Source: Candidatus Poribacteria bacterium
Lineage (GTDB): Bacteria > Poribacteria > WGA-4E > WGA-3G
Direction of reading: 5' to 3'
NCBI GenBank assembly: GCA_022822215.1
Contig: JAJECD010000224.1
Location: 1-33,920 of the forward strand
Length of the DNA: 33,920 nt
Below the pieces are notes generated by a model. That model did no database searches and was not told the origin of the DNA. It saw only the letters and a list, made by a program, of their open reading frames with translations. Shown here one piece after another: positions 9,315 to 17,577 of the stretch (position 1 is its first letter; each line of letters starts with the position of its first letter). A program made the translations under genes and the position numbers.

Positions 9315-9877
9315 GATTAGTGAACGACATTACCGTATTACAAGAGATGCTCAATGCTGATCCCCAAGTTCCGTTACAACAAAGATCAGGGAAGTATTTC
9401 GTTACACTAACAGACAAACAAGCAAATACAACCGTAGAAATCACAGATCTTCCGCACGACTCAATTGTTATAAGAGCAGAGGCTTTTGAGCCTTCCAACG
9501 TTTTTAAAGGTTTAAAAGGTGAACGCAGACGGGCTGATTTCGTCATTGTGTCGAATACCGAAAATGAAAATTGGATTATCTGTATTGAAACACAGGCAGG
9601 AACAGGTAAAGATCCAGAACATGTTGAACAACAATTGAGGGGCGCGGAATGTTTTATCGGCTACTGTAAATGTATTGGGAAATCCTTCTGGCAATCAGAA
9701 AATTTTCTTGATGTCTACCAGTACAGGTTTGTAAGTATTGTAAACATTAACATTGACAAGCAAACCACGCGCTTCTATAAGCCCGGAAGCCAGCCCAAAA
9801 AGAAGTTGCATGACAGTCCTGAAAATTTCCAAGAAATCCAAGGACATCAAAGTCTCCATTTCAATCAACTGACTTGA
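9299..9877 (+). CDS. PD-(D/E)XK-like small protein, probable partner of the preceding ATPase
   Basis: RRADFVIVSNTENENWIICIETQAG...VEQQLRGAECFIGYC resembles D-Xn-ExK plus QL helix, with Q in place of K; overlaps the ATPase 3' end. Confidence 0.5.
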   Translation: MGSKVRLVNDITVLQEMLNADPQVPLQQRSGKYFVTLTDKQANTTVEITDLPHDSIVIRAEAFEPSNVFKGLKGERRRADFVIVSNTENENWIICIETQAGTGKDPEHVEQQLRGAECFIGYCKCIGKSFWQSENFLDVYQYRFVSIVNINIDKQTTRFYKPGSQPKKKLHDSPENFQEIQGHQSLHFNQLT

Positions 9878-9948
9878 TAATATATCTCGACAAAGTAACC
9901 ATCACTGACACAGCAGCAACTGTATCTTTAAACCGAACGGTATAAACA

Positions 9949-10227
9949 ATGGAAGAACCGATAAACCGTACAAAAATCCCACAGATCGACTCAATTCAAG
10001 AACTTGCCCGCTTCTGGGATACACATGATTTAACCGATTTCGAGGACGAACTTGAGGAAGTACCAGAACCCGTTTTTGAATTGCTAACCGAACTTACTGT
10101 TCCCTTAGAACCCGAAGAATTTGAGGCACTTAGCGCACTCGCCAAGGCACATAACACCTCTCCTGTGAATCTGGTTCGAGAGTGGGTCATTGAACATATT
10201 GAAGCTCCATCAGAATCGACAACTTAA
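9949..10227 (+). CDS. CopG-type antitoxin-like protein, no toxin gene adjacent
   Basis: IQELARFWDTHDLTDFEDELEEV typical of CopG_antitoxin proteins, plus RHH-like C-terminal helices. Confidence 0.75.
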   Translation: MEEPINRTKIPQIDSIQELARFWDTHDLTDFEDELEEVPEPVFELLTELTVPLEPEEFEALSALAKAHNTSPVNLVREWVIEHIEAPSESTT

Positions 10228-10249
10228 CACTAAGTGAGGAGAAAAACCA

Positions 10250-11125
10250 ATGCTACACACAAACGAAACATCTATCGACTTAGACTGGCACCCACTCTCC
10301 GACGAAGATATACGCCATTTCGACAACAACGGCTATCTCATCGTCCGGAATGTACTGGACTCAGATACCATAGGCGGACTCATTGAGGCAAGCGATCGAC
10401 TCATGGCGAGCGATCGGCGCGAGAATCGTCAACAAAATTTCGACAAATTATACGACAGTTTCCGAAATTCTATCTCCATTGACGATGCCTTCATTCCGCT
10501 ACTCACGCAGAAGACCATCCTCCCTGTTGTCGTCCAACTGCTCGGTGCGCACTTGCAGCTTATGACCTCACACCTCATATACAAACACCCGGATCCGGAA
10601 GGTACACCTGATACTACTCGCAGACCCGGTTGGCATCGCGACTACGCTATGGCAACGACAACACACGGCAACAAGGTGCCACGCATCTTGCTAAAATGTG
10701 CATATTACTTCACCGATCTGAGTGAACCCAATTCCGGCGTAACACTTGTCGCCCCCGGCAGCAACCACCTCCTTGAACGGGTTCCCATTCCAAAAGGACA
10801 AGCGGATCCCGAAGGTGCGCTCGAAGCGAGTTTACAACCTGGGGATTGCTTGCTGTTTGAGAATCGTACTTTTCATGCGGGGGCTGCGAACTTAACCGAC
10901 CAGATCCGTAAAGGTATAATGATCGGCTACGGTTACCGGTGGTTGATGCCGATGGATTATCGGACGCAGGAACAGACGTTGTTAGATAAACTCACGCCAC
11001 TTGAGCAGTATTTGGTGGGTGAACCCTTCACGAAAACGAAAGAATTTATTCCCAGTGGTAGCGAAAGTCCCCTCGCAGCGTGGTGTGAACAACACGGCAC
11101 ACCAGCAGTGAGACCGGTTTCTTAA
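10250..11125 (+). CDS. Phytanoyl-CoA dioxygenase (PhyH) family protein
   Basis: FDNNGYLIVRNVL start; GWHRDY HxD motif; distal FHAGAANLTDQIRKGIMIGY. Confidence 0.85.
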   Translation: MLHTNETSIDLDWHPLSDEDIRHFDNNGYLIVRNVLDSDTIGGLIEASDRLMASDRRENRQQNFDKLYDSFRNSISIDDAFIPLLTQKTILPVVVQLLGAHLQLMTSHLIYKHPDPEGTPDTTRRPGWHRDYAMATTTHGNKVPRILLKCAYYFTDLSEPNSGVTLVAPGSNHLLERVPIPKGQADPEGALEASLQPGDCLLFENRTFHAGAANLTDQIRKGIMIGYGYRWLMPMDYRTQEQTLLDKLTPLEQYLVGEPFTKTKEFIPSGSESPLAAWCEQHGTPAVRPVS

Positions 11126-11130
11126 CTTAT

Positions 11131-11949
11131 TTACGTCAACGTAATAACGTCCTTTTTAACAATCTCTTTCGTGTGGAAGTGATCCGCCTGGGAGATGAGT
11201 TCCAACGTTTCCGGCGACAATCGTCCTCTAACCTCTTCCGACACGCGACTCTCACCGCGATGCTGCGGTCTATAGCGTAAGGTTAAGACGCAACGGTACC
11301 GATCTTCCGGTTTCCAAGGCAGCGCACCGTGCGTCAAGAGTTCAGAGATAATCACGAAATCCCCCGCTTTCGGCGTGATGTTAACAACCCCTTCTGGAAC
11401 ATCATCGGCATCTTTGATCCTTCCGTTGTGATAGAGGTGTTCAGGGCGATCAAAAAGGGTCTTGTGTGTGCCGGGAACGACCAGCAACCCACCATCTCCG
11501 GGGTTCACGTCGTACAGATACGGGAAAACGACAAAATCGTCACAAAAGATGCGACCGTTTCGGACTTCATACCGATTGGCGTGCCATCCAAAATCTTCTC
11601 GCGCGCAATGCAAGCGTAAGCCTTCCGCCGACTCCGACGCACCTGCCCGATCCGCAATCATCGTGCCGCGGAACAGTTGCGGTCGGTCATTCGTCAACTC
11701 CTTGATGATCGGCCAGGTGGCTCGGTGCAGTGTGAGTGTTTCTAAAGGTTTCGCGAAGGCAAAACCGTTTGGAAGGTTTTTTTCCCTGGAGTCAAATCCG
11801 GGAGGGAGTTTTTCGGTAGGGGTATTGATGTATTCCTCTGCTGCTGCTTGTGCTGCTCTCAACTCTTCGTCGCTCATAACATTCTTTAGGTGCAGGTATC
11901 CTGTAACATCAAAAAGATAACGCTGTTCAGGGGTCATCATAAATCTCAC
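11131..11949 (-). CDS. Phytanoyl-CoA dioxygenase-like protein (atypical HxD region)
   Basis: FDVTGYLHLKNVMSDEELRAAQ start; GDGGLLVVPGTHK; ELLTHGALPW; expected HxD region reads GWHANRYE. Confidence 0.8.
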   Translation of the reverse strand: MRFMMTPEQRYLFDVTGYLHLKNVMSDEELRAAQAAAEEYINTPTEKLPPGFDSREKNLPNGFAFAKPLETLTLHRATWPIIKELTNDRPQLFRGTMIADRAGASESAEGLRLHCAREDFGWHANRYEVRNGRIFCDDFVVFPYLYDVNPGDGGLLVVPGTHKTLFDRPEHLYHNGRIKDADDVPEGVVNITPKAGDFVIISELLTHGALPWKPEDRYRCVLTLRYRPQHRGESRVSEEVRGRLSPETLELISQADHFHTKEIVKKDVITLT

Positions 11950-12000
11950 TCCTTGTCATAAAATAGAATTTATGCAAAACCTGCTTCTTTGCCGGTGCAA

Positions 12001-12060
12001 GTGGAAGACTGGAAGATTGGAGGAAGTATATCCAACCTTCCTGCCCTTCCAGCCTTCCAC
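12001..12060. repeat. Long imperfect inverted repeat GTGGAAGACTGGAAG...CTTCCAGCCTTCCAC
   Basis: 14/15 arm match, 60-bp hairpin between the 3' end of the enolase-like gene and the 5' end of the PhyH-like gene. Confidence 0.65.
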
Positions 12061-12067
12061 TCCCAAT

Positions 12068-13333
12068 CTAAACCAATGCCTCCCATACCGGCCAATCACT
12101 CTCCTGCAAACGCTTGAATAACTTATCAAACGCCTCGCTACCGTCATCTTCCCATTCATCCAAACGTACACCCGGGGCATAAGATTCGTCTACCCCCTGC
12201 TTCATGAGGCGTTCTGCCTGTTGTAGATTGCGGTAATAGTGCTTTACATCACCCGGTAGCGTGACAACAGAGATATGCCGTTTCCATTCCGGTTCAGACG
12301 TTTGGGAATAGCGTCTCACAGCACCTTCGTCCAACACAACACCCAACCCTGCACCCTCTGGCACCTGCATGAACCCGCGCTGGACTTTGTGGGATGTAAC
12401 AATCAAATCATCTTCATAGGCGTGACTGGCGGTTACACCGGGCAAGGTCGCCGTCGGCATCACTGCCCCCAAATGACACGCAAATGCCGCCGTGATACCC
12501 GTGCCGACATACTGCAGCAGAATCGGCGTATTCGCAGCAGCGAAAGCCCACCCCGATGCCAGTGCACTCTTGACACTTTCATGGCTGCATAACGCACCGT
12601 CAAAATCACCCGCTCGTAGTCCAATCCAAGGACCAGAAGGTTGACGCGACGCGCCTTCTCGGATGACACCAACACCGTGCAGATAAAACGGAATCCGAAT
12701 CTCTCGATGCAGTCGCCGCCAGCCCTCTACATCATACGCGAAGATTGGTTCCTCAAGACCTTTGACAACCGGAATCTTCTCCAGTTCTCGCAGGATAGGG
12801 AGTGCCTTCTCAACATTGATAAGCGAACCGTTAAAGTCAAACTCTACACGAAAATCAGGAGGCGCGACCGCTTGAATTGCCCTTGACTGCTCGACGACAT
12901 CATAGAAGGCACGTGCCTTGCACTTGAGACCGCGGTATCCGCGTTCAGCGGCGATTTGAACTTCGGCAGCAGTGTCTTCAGGAGACATACACGGCATCCA
13001 CCATCCCATCGCAACCCAATCCCGAACCTGCTGCCCCATCAGTTTCCACGCAGGTAAACCGAGGTGTTTCCCCATCAGGTCATAGCACGCCATGTCAAGG
13101 TTAAAACGTCCTTCACCCATGACATGGTCAAACGGATTTGTGCCCAGATAGGTGTCCAAAACCTCTTGCTCAAACGGCGGTCCTGGATTTTCTCCGAGTC
13201 CGACGAGACCGGTATCGGTATAAAACTTGTAGACCGTGACCAACTCGGTCATCGCAAAGTGATAGTATTGTTTGCGAATCCGTTTTTCATAAGGCACATG
13301 CAACGGAATCGCTTCAATAGCAGTAATTTCCAT
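12068..13333 (-). CDS. Mandelate racemase/muconate lactonizing enzyme family (enolase superfamily) protein
   Basis: MEITAIEAIPLHVPY start; GLKCKARAF; RVEFDFNG; GLEEPIF. Confidence 0.85.
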   Translation of the reverse strand: MEITAIEAIPLHVPYEKRIRKQYYHFAMTELVTVYKFYTDTGLVGLGENPGPPFEQEVLDTYLGTNPFDHVMGEGRFNLDMACYDLMGKHLGLPAWKLMGQQVRDWVAMGWWMPCMSPEDTAAEVQIAAERGYRGLKCKARAFYDVVEQSRAIQAVAPPDFRVEFDFNGSLINVEKALPILRELEKIPVVKGLEEPIFAYDVEGWRRLHREIRIPFYLHGVGVIREGASRQPSGPWIGLRAGDFDGALCSHESVKSALASGWAFAAANTPILLQYVGTGITAAFACHLGAVMPTATLPGVTASHAYEDDLIVTSHKVQRGFMQVPEGAGLGVVLDEGAVRRYSQTSEPEWKRHISVVTLPGDVKHYYRNLQQAERLMKQGVDESYAPGVRLDEWEDDGSEAFDKLFKRLQESDWPVWEALV

Positions 13334-13578
13334 TTTTTTAACTATCGCTCCTGAGCTGCTGCGTCCGTTGTCCTTGCAGGTTTTCTTCTAATTTGTAAGG
13401 AGTTAGGGTCCGTGCGTTTTTATTTTCCTTTCTTTCGGAAGTTGTCGTAGAAAAGATTATCCTTACTTTTCCTTCGTGTCCCCAATTATTTTACCAAAGT
13501 CCTTGAAAAGCGTCAAATCTAAAATTCGGAGTTTCCTCCTACTAAAAATATGAAGGATCCCGATGCCTTATGAAAAAT

Positions 13579-13607
13579 TTGACAAACTGCCTAAAATGTA
13601 GTACACT
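13579..13607 (+). promoter_or_regulatory. Predicted sigma70-type promoter upstream of the hicA remnant/hicB
   Basis: TTGACA (13579-13584), 17-nt spacer, TACACT (13602-13607). Confidence 0.45.
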
Positions 13608-13641
13608 TCTTAACAACCTCAAGAACTAACAAATAACTTTG

Positions 13642-13782
13642 GCATCCTCATGCTTCCACTGGCGGAGCCATCAATACCCAACTAAACCTGGCACCGTAAC
13701 TGTTGCCGGAAATTTAGGTGAAGATGCAACACCTGGGATGCACAACAGTGTTCTCAAGCAAGCAGGACTTAAGAATCGATAG
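13642..13782 (+). pseudogene. hicA: HicA toxin C-terminal remnant
   Basis: Reads ...HWRSHQYPTKPGTVTVAGNLGEDATPGMHNSVLKQAGLKNR*, like HicA (GSHHQY.HP..PG.VTV..H..D..PGTL.SILKQAGL); in-frame stop at 13627 and no N-terminal half. Confidence 0.7.
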
Positions 13783-13792
13783 GAGTCAATTT

Positions 13793-14050
13793 ATGCAGTA
13801 CGTTGTTATTTTTGAAAAGGGCGAAAATAGTTACGGTGCTTATGTACCAGATCTCCCCGGCTGTGTCGCAGCAGCAAAAACGTTAGACGAAGTGCAGATA
13901 TTGATTGCGGAAGCTATTGAATTTCATATTGAAGGATTGCGAGAACACGGGGAAGCCATCCCTCCTCCATCACCACTGTCAGATATTCAAGGAACGCTGC
14001 TTGAATCGTCTCAACATCTATTTCCAGCTTTAATCACGGCAACAGCCTGA
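13793..14050 (+). CDS. hicB: HicB-family antitoxin
   Basis: MQYVVIFEKGENSYGAYVPDLPGCVAAAKTLDEVQILIAEAIEFHIEGLREHGEAIPPP; AGGAG before ATG 13793. Confidence 0.85.
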   Translation: MQYVVIFEKGENSYGAYVPDLPGCVAAAKTLDEVQILIAEAIEFHIEGLREHGEAIPPPSPLSDIQGTLLESSQHLFPALITATA

Positions 14051-14101
14051 TTGCTTTTTCCTGCGAACTTACTTGACTGTATTGACCGATGTCCTGTAGG
14101 T

Positions 14102-14150
14102 ACAATGCTCCGGACGTCCCTGTGTACGGTATTATGAGTGATAGTGAACG
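14102..14150 (+). pseudogene. Decayed fragment of a paralogue of the downstream PD-(D/E)XK gene
   Basis: YNAPDVPVYGIMSDSER*Q vs NSDPDVPVYGIVSDGERWQ in the downstream ORF; in-frame stop. Confidence 0.6.
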
Positions 14151-14230
14151 TTGACAATAATGCCGTCTTTAACGCTCCCCGTCAAATTCCATGCTTTAGG
14201 TTGCCGGATGTAGACAGAAGGTTTAGTACA

Positions 14231-14875
14231 ATGGCATTTAGCGATTTTAAAAGGATCTCTGAAGTTCAAGAAAAATTCAGAATCAAATACACAGTAAACG
14301 ACTTTTTCGAGACTGAGGAAGCGAATCCATCAACGCAATTCTTGGAAGAATTCAGGTTCACTATGGAAAACGTCAACGTTTTCTCGTCTGAGGCATCACG
14401 CTGTGAAGCGATTATCTTTCCTATTTTAAGGGAAGCTTATAAAGCTTATGCCGACACCTACGCGCTTTGGATAAGAGAACCTATTATCTACGATGAAACC
14501 TTAAACGGCACGCCAGATTACCTCGTCGCTACAAAATCCGAATTAGGCATGACGGTTGTCGGTACACCCGTCGTAATACTCGTTGAAGCGAAGAAGAACG
14601 ATTTTGAACAAGGCTGGGGGCAATGTCTCGCAGAACTGGTAGCAGCACAGAAAATCAACAGTGATCCAGATGTCCCCGTCTACGGCATTGTCAGCGATGG
14701 TGAACGATGGCAATTTGGGTATCTTGTGGGTGATAATTTCACCCAAAACAGAACGAGTTTTAGCATAGATAATTTGCCAGGCCTCTTTGGGGCGATTAAC
14801 ACCGTTTTTAAAGCGGCAAGTGAGACAGAATCAGCGCGGGGCAAAGACTGGGAAGGTGATATAGGAAAAGTGTAA
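14231..14875 (+). CDS. PD-(D/E)XK nuclease-like hypothetical protein
   Basis: GTPDYLVATKSELGMTVVGTPVVILVEAKKNDFEQGWGQCLAEL; probable ATG at 14231 (MAFSDFKRI). Confidence 0.7.
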   Translation: MAFSDFKRISEVQEKFRIKYTVNDFFETEEANPSTQFLEEFRFTMENVNVFSSEASRCEAIIFPILREAYKAYADTYALWIREPIIYDETLNGTPDYLVATKSELGMTVVGTPVVILVEAKKNDFEQGWGQCLAELVAAQKINSDPDVPVYGIVSDGERWQFGYLVGDNFTQNRTSFSIDNLPGLFGAINTVFKAASETESARGKDWEGDIGKV

Positions 14876-14878
14876 CCC

Positions 14879-15952
14879 TCACGGCACCAACTGCACCTTA
14901 ATGGAATCCGACCCTTCCTGAACCATCTCAAATCCTGTAAGATAATCCTCCAACGGCAATTGATGCGTTACCATAAGACTCACATCAATCAAACCGCGAT
15001 GGATATAATCTATCGCCAACGGATACGCATACGGACCCAGATGTGAGCCGTGGATATTCAATTCCTTTGTATCCCCAATGATAGTCCAATCCACAGTTAC
15101 CGGTTCCCGCATGACGCTGAATTCTACAAATGTGCCAGCCTTTCGGATCATGTGCAATCCCTGTTCAACCGCTTTCGGATGTCCCGTCGCCTCAATATAG
15201 ACATCACACCCATAGCCTTCCGTCAAATCTAACACCGCCTGCACAGCATCCGTTTCCGATGGATTAATCCCGATATCCGCGCCCAACTTCTTAGCAACCT
15301 CCAACCGGTTTGGCATCAGGTCAACAGCGATAAGCACCCCTGGGCTTTTCAATTTTGCCGCGCCAATCATACCGAGTCCGAGCGTCCCTGCTCCCGCAAC
15401 TACGACGACATCTCCAAACTCAATGTTCCCGCGTTGCACAGCGTGAATTGAACAAGCGAGCGGCTCAATCACCGCTGCATTCGCCGTCGGAATGTCAGAA
15501 GGCACCTTGTAAACGAGCGAACGCGCCGGAAACTTCATATAGTCCGCCATCCCGCCGTTGACAACAGGTTGAAACCCGTAAATATTGTGGACCTGGCAGA
15601 GCCAATACTTCCCCGTTCGGCAGTAACGGCACTCCCAACACGGGACGATCTGCTCAGCAATGGCAGTATCACCCATCTGGAGACTATACTTCTCACCCGC
15701 GCCTTCACCGAGTTCCACAACCTCACCGATGAATTCGTGTCCAGCGATAACAGGTGCTTCTACATAAGGTTTGCGATGTTCATCCCCCCAGAAAAGTGGC
15801 GCGCCTGTCCAGCATTTGATGTCGCTGGCACAGATACCGCAGGCGTTTACCTTAATAACAACTTCACCGGGACCCGCCTCCGGCATCGGGACCTCTTCAA
15901 GACGGTAATCCCACGGTTCACGACACATAATCGCACGCATCGTTTCCGACAT
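14879..15952 (-). CDS. Zinc-binding alcohol dehydrogenase (MDR superfamily)
   Basis: NACGICASDI; GHEFIGEVVELG; four-Cys lobe CWECRYCRTGKYWLC; VVVAGAGTLGLGMI. Confidence 0.87.
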   Translation of the reverse strand: MSETMRAIMCREPWDYRLEEVPMPEAGPGEVVIKVNACGICASDIKCWTGAPLFWGDEHRKPYVEAPVIAGHEFIGEVVELGEGAGEKYSLQMGDTAIAEQIVPCWECRYCRTGKYWLCQVHNIYGFQPVVNGGMADYMKFPARSLVYKVPSDIPTANAAVIEPLACSIHAVQRGNIEFGDVVVVAGAGTLGLGMIGAAKLKSPGVLIAVDLMPNRLEVAKKLGADIGINPSETDAVQAVLDLTEGYGCDVYIEATGHPKAVEQGLHMIRKAGTFVEFSVMREPVTVDWTIIGDTKELNIHGSHLGPYAYPLAIDYIHRGLIDVSLMVTHQLPLEDYLTGFEMVQEGSDSIKVQLVP

Positions 15953-16086
15953 GCAAATACTCCTTATCGAATTTAGTCATCAGTTGTTCGTGCAGCGGTT
16001 GCCAACGTTTGTAATACCACACAACCTCTTTGCTGACCGCTGAGAGCGCAGCGACCTAACCACTAATTGCTAACTGCCAACGGCTA

Positions 16087-16596
16087 TTAGTGGTGTAAGA
16101 TGTGATAGGCAGCAATGCCCAGCGAGACGTGAACGTTCAGCGATGCACCCGCCCCGTACATCGGTAGGAAGATGACACTATCGCAAACAGCAAGCGTCCG
16201 CTTTGTTACGCCATGATCCTCATGTCCCACGATAAGACAGACTTTATCAGGGTAGTCCACCGCATCGTAACGGATGGATTGCGCCGTGATCTCCAAAGCG
16301 AAACTCGTGTAACCGCCCGCTCTCAGAGATACAATTGCGTCCGCTGCCTGCGCGACATACCGCCAGTGGACGCGGCGGTGCTTGCCTCGCGCGACTTTAC
16401 GAATAAGTGGATGCGGTGGTTGCGCACTAATACCCGTCAAGATGAGTTCTTTCACACGGCACGCATCAGCGATCCGAAACGCAGAACCGACATTAACCGG
16501 GTCTTGCACGTCTTGGAGAATAAAAATCAGTTCTCTCTCTGGCGGTCTCACCTGCTTCAGAAAGTCTTTAAGCGGTTTGCGGCGAAGCTGCTTCAT
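16087..16596 (-). CDS. TrmH/SpoU family RNA methyltransferase
   Basis: LQDVQDPVNVGSAFRIADACRV; CLIVGHEDHGVT; FLPMYGAGASLNVHVSLGIAAY. Confidence 0.88.
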   Translation of the reverse strand: MKQLRRKPLKDFLKQVRPPERELIFILQDVQDPVNVGSAFRIADACRVKELILTGISAQPPHPLIRKVARGKHRRVHWRYVAQAADAIVSLRAGGYTSFALEITAQSIRYDAVDYPDKVCLIVGHEDHGVTKRTLAVCDSVIFLPMYGAGASLNVHVSLGIAAYHILHH

Positions 16597-16603
16597 GTAA
16601 ACT

Positions 16604-17392
16604 TTAAGCCGCTCTGCTCTGTATCAGACGGCGTCTCGCACTCGCACGTGCAAGTCCGACATCCAATGTGATATGGGGATAATCGCTAATACCGAGGTTG
16701 ATAGCGTGTGCTGTTTCGAGATTGAAACCCCATTCGATCCATTCCGACATAGCCGCCTCTGGAATATTACCCGCGACGATAACCTTCATGATACTAATGC
16801 CTTTACCCAAGTTGTATGCGCGTCGGATATATTCGAGATGCCGATCAAACGGACCGCCTTCTAACATCCGACCCTCTTTATTCGCCGTCGTCAGAATAAC
16901 CGCAAGTTCCGGGTGGTCAATCACGGCATCCATGACAGGACCTGTGTAGATGTGCGTCGAGCAGCCAATAACTCGGATTTTACCAGCAGCTTTTGCCTCC
17001 CGAAACGCATCCAGCGCACCTTCCCGCGATACCAAGTCTTCAGGCGAGGCAATACCGTGCAAGAGTAAAACATCTAAGTAATCCGTCTGCATCTCCTCAA
17101 GCGAACGCGTAATGCTCGCCTTGGCACCCTCATAATCCTTCGCACCGGTCTTCGTTTGAATGACGACTTCTGCCCTGTTAATTTGACGGACCGCCTCGCC
17201 GAGGTGCGGTTGACTCCCATAGCCTTCAGCGGTATCCCAGAAGGTAATCCCTTCGTCAAGTGCCTTCAACATTAGTTTACCACCGGCTTCATAACTTTCA
17301 CAGGTATTGTTAAGATGTCCTGCTCCGAAGCAGAGACGTGAGATCTCTAAACCCGTTTCTCCATAAACTAAATATTCCATTTTGTCCTCCAC
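16604..17392 (-). CDS. Aldo/keto reductase family protein
   Basis: YGETGLEISRLCFGAGHLN; ITFWDTAEGYGSQPHLGEAV; QTDYLDVLLLHG; IRVIGCSTH. Confidence 0.87.
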   Translation of the reverse strand: MEDKMEYLVYGETGLEISRLCFGAGHLNNTCESYEAGGKLMLKALDEGITFWDTAEGYGSQPHLGEAVRQINRAEVVIQTKTGAKDYEGAKASITRSLEEMQTDYLDVLLLHGIASPEDLVSREGALDAFREAKAAGKIRVIGCSTHIYTGPVMDAVIDHPELAVILTTANKEGRMLEGGPFDRHLEYIRRAYNLGKGISIMKVIVAGNIPEAAMSEWIEWGFNLETAHAINLGISDYPHITLDVGLARASARRRLIQSRAA

Positions 17393-17577
17393 GTCCAGAT
17401 GTAGTATAAGAAAGTCCGACTATGATTCTACAAACCGGTTGAAATCTCTTTTGATATACTTTAACCGAATTCTACTGAACAATGCAACCTTTTTTCTTGG
17501 CAACAAATCGGTTTTCAGGTATCATAAGGGCAAATACACGGTCGGTTAAAATCTTTCCTGCCAAATTATATCAAAAC

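Noticed and set aside
9878-9948. Alternate frame reading ...IIYLDKVTITDTAATVSLNRTV* after the nuclease-like gene
   Set aside because: Could be a frameshifted C-terminus, but short, no start or SD, and no recognised family; not enough to call.
16057-16095. CCACTAAT...ATTAGTGG inverted repeat at the 3' end of the TrmH/SpoU gene as a terminator
   Set aside because: Long loop and no clear U tract; resembles other intergenic text but could not be assigned.
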